Source of the DNA: Turbatrix aceti
Taxonomy: Eukaryota > Nematoda > Chromadorea > Rhabditida > Panagrolaimidae
Assembly: GCA_963969345.1 (NCBI GenBank)
Contig: OZ017767.1
Span: 10,918,471-10,982,470, forward strand
Direction of reading: 5' to 3'
DNA length: 64,000 nucleotides
Under the pieces are notes generated by a model. It was not told where the DNA came from. It made no database searches and saw only the letters and a list, made by a program, of their open reading frames with translations. Of the stretch, positions 50,001 through 60,872 are shown one piece after another. A program made the translations under genes and the position numbers. The first letter of the stretch is position 1, and the number at the start of each line of letters is the position of its first letter.

Positions 50001-50336
50001 AAATACCTCGGTGTCTATTTCCGGTTAAATTCATTTCAAAAAAATCCTTGCAAATGAATTTTACTCAAAACACGCAAAAAAATCCACGAAAACATGCTTT
50101 GCAAAAAAAATTTTTTTTTGCCAAAACAATGCGTCAAATCGCCTGGAAGACAACAGCTGTGATACGACACATGCATGGAAAGTGAAAATTTTAAATTAAT
50201 GTTGTTTATCCTCGGCATGGAATTTTGTTTGCATTGGAATTAAAAAACAAAGAAAAAAAAGACTGGCCAAAAAAAGCAGTTCAAAAAAGAATTCTAAAAA
50301 GGACGCAATAATTCATGACGATAATTTTCATTTACA
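47027..50336. other. Gene-poor stretch
   Basis: No gene supported. A 14-bp inverted pair, CTAAAACGGGACGG (49234-49247) and its reverse complement (49342-49355), encloses about 94 bp and may be an old element end. The first few hundred bases are the promoter region of the minus-strand neuropeptide gene. Confidence 0.45.
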
Positions 50337-50338
50337 TA

Positions 50339-51910
50339 CAGTGGATTGCAAAATTATAGGACCACCCCTAAAATTGACGATTCCAGCTTTCGTTCATAAG
50401 TTAGGTGAATTATGCTTTCAGATATGAATTCAGGGGCCCAGAAAACCCTAATGCCGTTGCGAATGTGCCAGGATGTTGCTCGGGTAGAACAAAAATATAC
50501 AATTTTTGAATTTGGGGTGTTGCAAAATTATAGGACCACCCCAAGAAAAAATGATTTTACAATTGAAAATGCAGTCTGTAACGACTCTGAGTGCATTGTG
50601 CAGTCCCAAAAAGTTAGTTTATAATTAAAAATGTTGATATCCGCGCTGCCGTTCTGAGCTTTGATGGTCTGAATACCCTTAGGTAGTTTTAGTATCCCCA
50701 ACATCAATTATGGTATCCTGGAGGTCAGAAATGATGTCGCATTGCCAACCATTGTTACTAATTACTTTGTCATGATTGTACTGCTAATTTTCAAACCGAT
50801 ACAGACCGGGAATTTATGTACACTGACTGCGAAAATCGCTTTTTTGAACCTGGGGTTCTCCCCCGAGGCCCCTGTTCCAGTGAATCAGGGCGCGTTTTGT
50901 TCGTAAAAAAATTTTCATGCGAGGGTTTGGTATTGAAACGTGTAACAGTGATTATGTTGAGCATTTTGGCAACTTGCACAATTCACCCGGCATGCCGCGA
51001 AGCCGATGTGAAGCGTCGCGTTTTCTGAATTACGAGAAGCCCCCAGCTATACAACGAAAACAAAGCCACAAAAATTTTTCATGACTAAAGCATCTTCTAC
51101 ACAATTTTGTTTTATGCTACGATACCAATTTGTTCCCTTCCGGTCATTTATATGGTTCGGAACACAGGTTGGCGCAGAAATGGCCGATGTTTATGTCGGG
51201 CTCAAATCCGTTATAGGATCTGCTTGCACGTTGCACTTTGCACTGTGCACTCTACCCGTCAGGTGAACTGTGCAAGTTGCCAAAATGACTTATATAATTC
51301 GTACTACAAGTTCCAGTACCAAACCCTCGCATGAAAATTTTTTTACGAAGAAAACGCGCCCTGATTCACTGGAACAGGGGCCTCGGGGGAGAACCCCAGG
51401 TTCAAAAAAGCGATTTTCGCAGTCAGTGTACATAAATTCCCGGTCTGTATCGGTTTGAAAATTAGCAGTACAATCATGACAAAGTAATTAGTAACAATGG
51501 TTGGCAATTCGACATCATTTCTGACCTCCAGGATACCATAATTGATGTTGGGGATACTAAAACTACCTAAGGGTATTCAGACCATCAAAGCTCAGAACGG
51601 CAGCGCGGATATCAACATTTTTAATTATAAACTAACTTTTTGGGACTGCACAATGCACTCAGAGTCGTTACAGACTGCATTTTCAATTGTAAAATCATTT
51701 TTTCTTGGGGTGGTCCTATAATTTTGCAACACCCCAAATTCAAAAATTGTATATTTTTGTTCTACCCGAGCAACATCCTGGCACATTCGCAACGGCAATA
51801 GGGTTTTCTGGGCCCCTGAATTCATATCTGAAAGCAGAATTCACCTAACTTATAAACGAAAGCTGGAATCGTCAATTTTAGGGGTGGTCCTATAATTTTG
51901 CAATCCACTG
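50339..51910. mobile_element. Tc1/mariner-type foldback element with TA duplication
   Basis: The ends read CAGTGGATTGCAAAATTATA inward from both sides and are flanked by TA (50337-50338 and 51911-51912). Arms of about 650 bp (50339-50988 and 51262-51910) are near-perfect inverted copies around a loop of about 270 bp. A second copy of the end motif, TTGCAAAATTATAGGACCAC, occurs inside each arm (about 50520 and 51707), giving an inverted-repeat/direct-repeat layout known from some Tc1 elements, where both copies bind transposase. The mirrored frames 50412-50624/51625-51825 and 50791-50979/51270-51458 encode the same peptides only because the arms match. No transposase; non-autonomous. Confidence 0.9.
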
Positions 51911-51912
51911 TA

Positions 51913-54436
51913 TAAATATTAGCAAAAAAATAAAACGGAAGACGTTATCTGGCTGTTTAGTTAGGCAATTTCCGGTTCGAAAGTCTGCAAATCAGGGAAA
52001 TTATCAATCAAAAACGTTTCAAATTAACGTTTTTGAGTAATACAGTATTATTTATTAAGTGAGAGTAGCTGACCCCAAAATCCGATCCAAAAATTAGAAT
52101 TTCATTTTTTTACTAATTTGGTTCGATAGCCCTAAAATTTTTGAAATCGACCAAAATGTTATACACCTTTCTTATCAAAACCAAAAAAAACTATAAAACG
52201 TAATTTCACAAAGGTAGTATAATATTTCGCATCTCATTTTTTCATCGCTCGCGTGAATATACTTTTTTTTTATTTATAACATGTCGTATACATAATAAAT
52301 TATTTATATTTACATGCAACACCGTCACAAATAAAAAATGTATCAAAGATAAAAAGATACTAAAAATAGAAAAAGGATAAAATTACGATAAATAAACCGT
52401 AAAAATGTTAACAAATATTTCTGTATGAAAAAATGAACGCTGAATACGCGTTTTTGGACTGACAAAAACTAATAATTTTCATATTTGAAAAAAAAATCTA
52501 TTAGTGTCACAAAAAATGCCAATAAAGACAATGGCACTTTAGCATGGGAGAAAACAAAAAAATAATTGCACAGCTTTTTTTCTTGTTTCCTCAAACTCCC
52601 ACTCACGGCCCCATGACAGGGTACGGTCGCTGGCATTGCACTAACATAAGACCACGCCGCCAAAAATGGGATTATTTTCATGATTTGTGCCACGGCATTT
52701 CCGAAATTTTTACCCCGGCAGGAACAGCGCTGCGTGAGTTATGCATTTATTCAGTCATGCAAAAAAAGGGCTTTAGAACGTTTCAAACAAAAATCTAAAA
52801 AATCAAATGTTGACCAACGACTTTAATGGGACGTTAAAAACGTCCCAAAAAGACGTCAACAAAAAATATTTAGAGGAGTAATTTTGAAAAAAAATGGAAT
52901 CATGTTTATAAACTAGGAATACAATGAAAAACAAATGAAATAAAATGAAATATAAAATTCCATTTTTTTTAATATTTTTTCCGCGGTCAAATTTTTTGTA
53001 TTATTTTACATAAAATTTGAAAAAAAAAATATTTTTGTATTCACAACCATAAGCAAAATACAAGCTAAAAACATAAAGATAAATCGTAGCAAGGCACACT
53101 TTCCTTGATTCTAAATATAAATGGTAAAATCAAGAGTTAAAAAAAGTTTTAAAAGCCCGCTAATCCACTTTTTACCGTAATTTATGTATAAAAACAATTT
53201 GAAAAACAATTCCGGAGTTTAAAATTAGTCCGTTTTTAACGGCATAAAAGCATGTTCCCCTCCGACAAAGTAGCACTAAGAAATGCTAATGCGGGATTAA
53301 CCAGGACAAAGCTGTCGTCCATCAAAAGTCAAACCATGGTATGAATTTCAATCTTAGCACGCGCTGAAAATGACAAACTTTTTAAAAAAGTCCTGTTACG
53401 TAGAAAAAAGGCAAACTTTGGAGGCTTTTTGTGTTTGTAAAAAAAATATCCACTCGCAAATTTTATATTTGCTTGTAAAAATTATTTTAATGAAAAAAAA
53501 TCGTGAGGCAAAAAACACAAAAAATAGATGATAATTGTAAAATTGAACGCAAACGTTCAATAAAAGAGTAATAAATTGTTACGTTTTTTTATATACGGTA
53601 GAGAAGTTACATTCTTCATGCAAAAGAAACGCTACTTTGGACGAGCAAATTTTGCCACGATATCTAAAAAGTGCTTTTCAAAAAATGACGCGATTTGTAG
53701 GCTTTTTCTGGCTCTGTCAAAACAACCTACAAAAAAGCTAAATGCACGGTCCCGCCAAAAAGTGGATTCTTTTCAAATAAAAATTTGTAGTCGGCTCGCG
53801 CTTTGCTTCGCGCCTACGCTTTCCCATCAATAAAGTGTAAAAATGCGCCCAAATGTGCTAAATGCAGAAATCCGATGACACATTCAATTTTTTTTCCCAT
53901 TAAACAATTAGAGTCAAAAAAGGCAACAAGAATGTTCGTTCGAAACTTTTTCAAAAAATCTTTTTACGTAAACCTTTTTTTTGAAGATTCAAAAAAACTT
54001 CCATTCAAGCAAAAAAATTAGAAACAGAAATAAATTTATTTTCAATCTACATATGTAGTTGTTCATAAATTAGGAAATAAAAAAGAAGAATAAAAAATAT
54101 TTAAAGGACGACACAACTTGTGCCAAAAGTTGTTCTAGATAACTGGGCAGAAGAATAGAAAAAACAATTGACACAACTTGGGGAACAATTATGCCCTCGA
54201 GGATGCCGGGACAATCAAATACCACAATTTATGAACTATCTGCACGCAGGGTTTGTTGGTTGCTTTGTCGGTGAGTGACAATCAAAAAAAAACAGGACAA
54301 AATTAAAACAATCTTCAATCTTCTTCACTTTGAGTGCTGCAATGCGAAGAAATAATTACGGTAGCTGTTTACGTGCGTGGTACGATATGGCTGAAAAAGT
54401 TTTTGTTTTAAATCATAAAACTGGTCTCGAAACGAA
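51913..54436. other. Gene-poor stretch with a GTTAC-repeat fragment
   Basis: No gene supported. A hairpin GGGACGTTAAAAACGTCCC lies at 52829-52847. Bases 53570-53660 closely resemble 55960-56030 inside the aminopeptidase gene (GTTACGTT..ATACGGTAGA..), so they belong to the same repeat family. A minus-strand open frame near 52469-52684 starts with a signal-like stretch but lacks any further support. Confidence 0.45.
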
Positions 54437-54442
54437 TTTATT
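54437..54442 (-). terminator. Polyadenylation signal AATAAA (minus strand)
   Basis: TTTATT on the plus strand, 14 nt beyond the aminopeptidase stop codon. Confidence 0.5.
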
Positions 54443-54455
54443 TTTTTATAACTTA

Positions 54456-56523
54456 CTAAGCGATAAGTGCCAGCAGCGGATTCGGATAACTCGGAAGCGG
54501 AGCTTCCAAAGAAGCCGCGGCCATGTCAATATGCGTATATTTAATTGGGGTCTCCGAGTCGATGCCGTGCTCGTCCAGACGACTGCCACGGATCAGGAAT
54601 CCCGCAGGAGACATGTGACCACGGATCGTCGCAACCGAAGCCTTGTTGTTGCCCTGACGCAGGTCAGCGAGGTAATTCTCCGCGTCGTTGAACTCGAGAT
54701 CCTCGTAGTGGAGACGAGAAATCTCAACCGGCTGTCCAAAAGTGTCACCGGTCGCTTGAAGATTCTCAGCATGACGGACATTTCTCGCAGGCCCGTTATC
54801 CATGAGTGCAGCATAATGACCGTAGGTCAGAAACTGGTGACCCGTCAGCGTGGCGAGAGTGTACACGTGAGGGTTAGAATCCTTACCCGCACCCGCTGCG
54901 TCTTCGACGACCTTCGTCAGGGGATCGAGCATGGTGACACGTCCCTCAGCATCCGTATTGATGATCTGGATCCTCTTCTTCGAGCGAGCAGTGATGATTT
55001 CGTCGCAGGAGTACGCGTTGGGGCCGATGCTGTTCCGGACGAGGCAGAGCGCGCCGCGGACTTTGATTCCCTTGGGTTTCAGGATGTTGAGTGCCTCGAA
55101 GAATCCCGCAATAACGGCCGCGCCGTACTTGTCACGGCACATGCCAACCATGTTTCCGCCGTATTTGACGTCCAGTCCACCGGTATCGAGGGTGACGCCC
55201 TTGCCGACCAGGTGAAGGGTCTCAAACTGCTTGCTGGAGCCCTTGGGCACCGGTTCGTTGTTCTCATACTCCAGCCAGACGACCCGAGCTTGGTGATCCT
55301 TCACGTCATTCGCAGCCCGATTTACAGCGGCCAGCAGGGGATATTCCCGCTCCAAGACCGCCTGATCGTCTTCCACCGTAACCTTGACATCCTTGCTTCC
55401 AGCGAAGAACTTTTGAACGTATTCTGCGACCCGGGGAGGCGAAAATCTCTGCGGGTCGCCTTCTCCGATATCCCTGGTAATGAGGAACGCCCGGTCGATG
55501 GCATTCGACAGCGTCAGGGTAACAGCCGGCGAAAGTGGGCTCTCAATTGGGAACAACCCGAGTCCGCTCAACTTGAGCGCTGCGTTTTCCTCGACCCGTC
55601 TATGGTAGGGAACGTAGCTCGGATGAAGGGCACCGGTAGTCGTGATGATTTCGGCGTAGGGAAATCGGGCGTACGGCACGACGATGAGAAGAGGAAACTT
55701 GACGCCGTAAGACAGAGCCGAACGAACTGCACGCTGGCCGGCGGTGACGTAGCGACGAGCATCGTCGAAATCCGATGATACGGAACCGGTAGAAGAATAG
55801 ATAAGTCGCTGGGAGGACACCGCATCGGTCTGGACAAGACTGACGCCGCCTTTGTCTAGGGAAGCGTTGATCTGAAGGAAAGGGTATGAAAAGAGGGAAA
55901 ATTTAGGCCAAAAAGCAAAAAAAAAGTAAAGAATAAGAATAAGTTCCAAAAAAAACGTAAAACTTGTTACGTTCTTTGACATACGGTAGAAAAGCTACAC
56001 TCTTGAAGCGAAAGAAATGTTACTTTCGACGAACAAATTTACGTTCGTTTTTTACGATACGAGTAACATTTTTGGGGCTAAAAAAATGTTACGTTTGGTG
56101 GTAAAAAATTACGTTCGTTTTTTTGGGTCGCAAAAGTAATATTTTTCAGACAAAAAAATACTACTTTTGGAAAGCATGCATTTTTTACGATTCAAAAGTA
56201 ACATTTTTTACGATATAAATGTTACGTTTGGCAGTATCGTTTTTTACGGTAAAAAAAGTTACATTTTTTACACAAAAATTGTTAATTTTTTGCAGTTTTT
56301 TTCTAAAAACTCACTTTTGAATACGAAGTCAAAGCACCATGAAGAGTTTTCAATGCTGGATATGCTTCTAAAGCCTTGACAGAGTGAGAAACAACGATGA
56401 CAGCGTCAAACAAGGCATCTGAAATGCTTTCACTGAGCACCAGCTTGCTAGCCCTGAAAAAAAATTATTTTATTTATAAATAAAACCCAAAAAAAATTTT
56501 AAAACCCACACTTTGAGTGCCAT
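54456..56523 (-). CDS. Leucyl aminopeptidase family M17 (W07G4.4/NPEPL1-type)
   Basis: Three exons on the minus strand: 56523-56510 (only 14 nt), 56453-56315 and 55871-54456 join in phase (522 aa). The N-terminal half is the divergent M17 macro-like domain. The catalytic half has the two-metal centre: K275 and D280 (GKGVTLDTGG), catalytic K287 (DVK), D298 (CRDKYGAA), and D358, E360 and R362 (NTDAEGR). All expected ligands are present, so it should be active. The closing PIKYTHIDMA block is also intact. It is a cytosolic enzyme removing N-terminal residues in peptide turnover. The sequence GCTTAGTAAGT at the end overlaps the stop with a possible donor, so a longer C-terminal isoform cannot be excluded. 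Intron 2 is filled with the GTTACTTTT-type repeat. Start exon and first intron are the least certain part. Confidence 0.92.
55955..56290. repeat. GTTAC/TTACGAT repeat block in intron 2 of the aminopeptidase
   Basis: Many imperfect units of AAATGTTACGTTTGG..., AAAAGTAACATTTTT and TTTTTTACGAT. A stretch at 56088-56180 is closely similar to 57420-57540 outside the gene. Confidence 0.75.
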
Positions 56524-58652
56524 TCTTCGTCTCGAATAGAAAAGTTGGTAGGTAGATCACTGCTGAAAGAAAAGCGCACAATCTTGGTTAATACAATAAA
56601 ACAATCGACACCGCGAATGATGATTGTCGGTCGGCAAAACCACCCAACAGGAGTCAAGCCCATACGTCAGGCCTTATCTCGAAATTATCAGCATTCCACA
56701 GATCGAGACAACCCGCCCTCGTCCCCTTCTTCACGCTTATTAGGATGGAACGCACAATCAGGAAAGAAAAATACGCAATCAACGATGAAAGCTTGTTTTT
56801 CTTCCTTCCGCCTGACACAGTCAAGTTTCTCTCTGACTTACCCCACGCAAAAAAAGGACGGATTTAAAGGGCGAAAGAAGGAAGATAAGCCAAGTTTGTG
56901 CACGCACCCGTGATCGGAAACAAAAAACGCGGGAAACAAAAACGGTACTCAGTAGTATTTATACTTCCGTGGCACTATTAGCACAAGCAAATTGTTATCA
57001 GTCGACGAGAGATGGACAGCAGGCTATCGTGTCAGTCAGCTGTAAAAATGACAAACGGAAGCCTAAGTAAATACGCGTGTCGTGACTCTTTAATTTGATT
57101 CTCTCTCAACTGTAGCGTGGTTATATAAAATTTAACTGCGTTATCGTGATTGTTGGGGACTTGGAAAGCCCTAAGGCAGACGAAGCAGCTCAAGTTTGGT
57201 CTTCGTTGTTTTCTGGAGCGTCTAACAAGAGCAAGAGTACAAAAATCATCGTAAAAATACAAAAACAAGAAGAATTGAAGGAACTTTTACGCTTATTGAA
57301 AAAAACAAAAAACATATTTTGCCAAAAACGATACAAAAATAAAAATAAAAATTGGTCACAAAATAGAAAAAAATCACTTTTCACGCGAAAAAAAATGTTA
57401 CTTCAACGTGCATTATATTTTACGATGCAAAAATAATACTTTTTGGACGAAAAAATGTTACGTTTGGTGACATAAAATATTACGTTCGTTTTTTACGGTG
57501 CAAAAGTAACACTTTTCGGGCAAAAAATGCTACGTTTGACCGTATCAAAAAAACGTTTCTTTCGCCGAAAAAATGTTATTTTTTGACAAAATACAGATTC
57601 AACGTTTATTTTTTTGCATGCTAGATGGGCCTAAAATTCACAAAACACAGTTTTAATATCGGTGAATCATAAAAAACCCCTCAAAAATGTCCATCGATTG
57701 TCTCTGACCTTCCCCAGGCGTCGATTGCTATGACATCAGCCATCCCCCCTCCTCGCAAGCCGTCATCTCGCCGTAATAAGTGATAACAACGTCAAAGGAG
57801 TTCGAGTTCAACCATGACTATGGAGTCATTATGTGTGCTGCATTCCACCCCGACCAGGCAGAGCAGGTGGATGGTGAACTGACTGTCAGACGAGTCAGTC
57901 AGTCTAGCAGACATCAAAGGTCACCCAATAGAAAGAAATCGTTTTTGACAATCAATATGAAACGCTCGTTTACACACCTCCTCGAAAAAAATATAATTTT
58001 GTTTTGGAAACCCCTTTGAAAACATGCAGCACAGAAAAGCATGCAATATATTCCGAAATATCGGGCCGAACAAAAACATAAAACACATGTACACGCTTGT
58101 AGCACAAATAGTGTGATAACATGACACAAAAAAATGACTAGGACAGTGGATCGTCGACGTCAACCAGTCATCATAAAGTCGTCGTCGGCCGCGGTGTTCG
58201 TGTCAGTTTTTTGTTGGTCGCCTGGACGTGTGCGTTCGCGTCACAACGCCAACCAAACTATTCCAACGTCCTGGGTTTTTTATATTTGCGCGCGCGCGCT
58301 AAAATAAATTTTGACCAAACTATAGCGAAGCGCTTTGCTTTCAGCTTTCTGCTATCATTCCACTCTTCACGTCCTTTTTGCTCTATTCTTTGATTTTATA
58401 CCTGTTTTTGGGGATTTGTTTTATCACGTCATGCACACCCGCCAACGCCTGCCAAACAAATATAACGGTTTTCTCCAACATCTGCCCTGTCGCGTGCCCG
58501 ATCGCTTATTTTTTACGTACAATGGCGTCAGTCAATCAATGGTGAGTCACTGGATTTCAAAAAAAAAATTGGTTTGCCTAATCAATGATGAATTTAGCCA
58601 CCGGATAGAAGCGTGCCTATTACGACAACCAGATTCCTTCCATCCACGTCCC
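56524..58652. other. Divergent intergenic region between aminopeptidase and CDT2-like gene
   Basis: This should hold both promoters. The open frame 56545-56913 is Ser/Lys-rich without motifs and lies directly upstream of the aminopeptidase start, so it is not called. A repeat block of the GTTAC family lies at 57395-57600. Region 57780-57870 is less AT-rich and could hide a small exon, but no in-phase partner was found. Confidence 0.45.
57395..57600. repeat. GTTAC/TTACGAT repeat block (intergenic)
   Basis: Contains ATGTTACGTTTGGTGAC, ATTACGTTCGTTTTTTACG and AAAAGTAACACTTTTCGGGC, near-copies of the intron 2 block of the aminopeptidase. Confidence 0.7.
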
Positions 58653-60633
58653 ATGAGTACTTTTGCATCTTCGGATCTGATCTCGGGTGCATCGGTGTCA
58701 TGGACATGCGACACGCCGGCGTTTCCTCAGAGTTTTTCTGTCATTATGACGGAGCCCCAGGTTTGTAAACGTTTTTTTGGGGAAGATAAGCGAAAAACAC
58801 TCTGGGTTACGTTAAAAATTGAGTGAAAAGTATAAAGAGTAACGATATTTTTTACGATAGGGTTACGTTTTCTTTTCGCGTTCTGAAACAAACGTTACTT
58901 ATCATACGATATTTTTTTCTGCAGTTTACTTATTTGTTAGGTTTGCAGCTTACGATACTTTTTGGAGATGTGAGTACGTTTTTTTTGTTGGCCTAAAAAT
59001 GTTACTTTTTTGAAACGGTTAACTATTTTTTTTTTCGTTTTAGGCCTTTTTCGATAGTTTTTTTTTCTTTTTATGCTTTTTTACCGTTTTTTTTCATTGT
59101 TTAACGACTTGTTTGATTTATCGGCTTTTTTCAGAATTCAACTTTTCCCGCCACAGCATCAATAGCATTGCCTGTGTGCCGTCTCGAAGATCACAGATTG
59201 TCGTTGCCGCTTATGACAGCCTCACCCTTTTCGACTTTGAATCCCAGAAAACTTCGTCTCTTGTTGGGCACACGGGAAACATCAAACAGGTTGATAATCA
59301 TGTTGATAATCCCAGTATGTTTTTTTTGGGGCATTTACGATTGATGTCTATTTTTGACCCTTTTTTAGACGTTTTTGCGTCCTGCAGCTTCGGAAACGAA
59401 ATTTTTGTTTGGGATCTCCGAGAACAAGCGTTTACCCGTGCATTTATTCCTCCTGTTTTGAAAATTAATAATGCGAATCAAACAAATGATGCCCAGCCTT
59501 CTGGTGAGTTTTTTAAGACACATTTTTTGTCGTTTGATATTTTAGGGTAACTTTTTTTTTCAGGCGGGTATGATAACGATAAACAGGTGCAATCAGTCAA
59601 GTTTTTGGACGACAAAACGCTCATTTCTTCTGGACCGGCGAGAAGGTTTGTTTTTCTTTGTTTGCACCTTTTTTATGTTTTTGCGTTTATTTTAGCGGAA
59701 TTCGAGTTTGGGATCTTCGATACCAGAAAATCAACACTCCAGTAGCGGTCAAGTCTCTGCACGAACGAGCTATCAATCTGGCAGTGTCCAAAACGCGTCG
59801 ACACAACTTTTTTGCTGTTTCGTCGGGCTCCCGGGTTTATGAGTTCAATGGAATTCATGATTCTTTTACAGGTTTGTTCGAAGAGGGGAAAAATTATGGT
59901 TTCAATTTTTTTTGGTTTTAGACTACAGTTACACCATTCCTTGTTTCCGAAATCGATGTGCAACCATTACGACATCTCCGTTTTCAAGTCATATCCTCGT
60001 CGCCGGCGCCAATAATCAGGCGATGATTTTTGACACCCAACACGGCGATTTTGCTCAGGATTCGTGGACGGGAAATAATCATCCGATTGTCAAAGACGTC
60101 TCAGATCATAGATTTGAACTCGGCGAATTTCTCAGCTATTCGGGTGTGGCTGACTGGTCAGCATCCGGTCGATACATGTTTACGGCCTCTGACTACCACT
60201 GCACGGTCTGGGATCGGGAATGGCCGTCAGATGTTCCATTTGAACCCATCGATTACGCTACGTACGTAAAACCTCTGATTCCGCATCCACTGGTTGCCGC
60301 TTCTTCGCCCGATGAACAACTTCGAGAAATTTACGCCATCAAGAACGCCTCGGGTGTCAAAGTTCCTTTTTTCCGTATTCAAATCGGCGACGAGTACCTG
60401 AAAAAGGTGAGGGATCCCAAGTGGAATCTTACTATTCGAAGAAACGAAGGCCATCGAAGCGATTTTGTTGCTCTCGACTCGGAAAATGAAGGAACTACTC
60501 TCAGGTTGGTTTTTGACCATTTTTGCAATGAATTTTCACATTTTTTAGGCGAATCGCGACACCGAAGCGCAAGAAGGGTGTTACCGTAACTGATCGTAAT
60601 ATTCTATCATTCCTCTCCCAAAGTCGTCCGTAA
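58653..60633 (+). CDS. cdt-2: WD40 protein, CDT2/DTL-like CRL4 substrate receptor
   Basis: Eight exons join in phase: 58653-58760, 58925-58940 (16-nt microexon), 59135-59314, 59369-59503, 59564-59645, 59696-59871, 59922-60504, 60549-60633 (454 aa). The WD40 blades include VFASCSFGNEIFVWDLR and TLISSGPARSGIRVWDLR. Both carry the WDxR motif that binds DDB1 in CUL4 ligases. An Asn/Gln-rich insert between these two blades, followed by VQSVKFLDDKTLISSG, matches the layout of CDT2/DTL. The protein should target CDT1-type substrates for PCNA-coupled degradation (family knowledge). The C-terminus ends KRKKGVTVTDRNILSFLSQS, a basic patch followed by a PIP-box-like sequence lacking the usual Gln. The microexon and start codon are the weakest parts. 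The fidgetin-like gene starts 238 bp downstream. Confidence 0.75.
58825..59010 (+). repeat. GTTAC-family repeats in introns 1-2 of the CDT2-like gene
   Basis: Irregular GTTACGTTTTC, AACGTTACTTATCATACGAT and AAAATGTTACTTTTT units, weaker than the other blocks. Confidence 0.5.
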
Positions 60634-60862
60634 TGGGTCACATGTGCCTTCTTCGCCATCTTATCACCCGGAAAACAAACAAACGCTATGTGTATGTACA
60701 GAAAAAACATTTTTGATCGTATTATTTGTTGAAGTAAAGGGTTGTTTTTGTATGGTAGTAAATGCGCCTGAATTTGTTTGGTTTTTTGACCAAAAAATTA
60801 TTATTTATTTTTTTTGTTGAAAATGCAATTTTTTAGAAAAAAATTCATGTTGGTGAATTTTA

Positions 60863-60872
60863 GGTTGTTCCA
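60863..60872 (+). promoter_or_regulatory. Probable spliced-leader acceptor before the fidgetin-like gene
   Basis: GAATTTTAG ends at 60863, 8 nt before the ATG. It lies 238 bp after the stop of the CDT2-like gene, and no AATAAA was seen between them. This spacing fits a downstream gene in a nematode operon (inference). Confidence 0.45.

Noticed and set aside
50412..51825. Mirrored open frames in the 50.3-kb element as a transposase remnant
   Set aside because: Too short, no DDE-type motif, and duplicated only because the arms are inverted copies.
52469..52693. Secreted peptide gene on the minus strand
   Set aside because: A signal-like start exists, but the frame degenerates to poly-Phe/Lys and no supporting exon was found.
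54330..55778. 482-aa plus-strand open frame opposite the aminopeptidase
   Set aside because: It is the antisense shadow of the M17 gene, which has all catalytic motifs on the minus strand.
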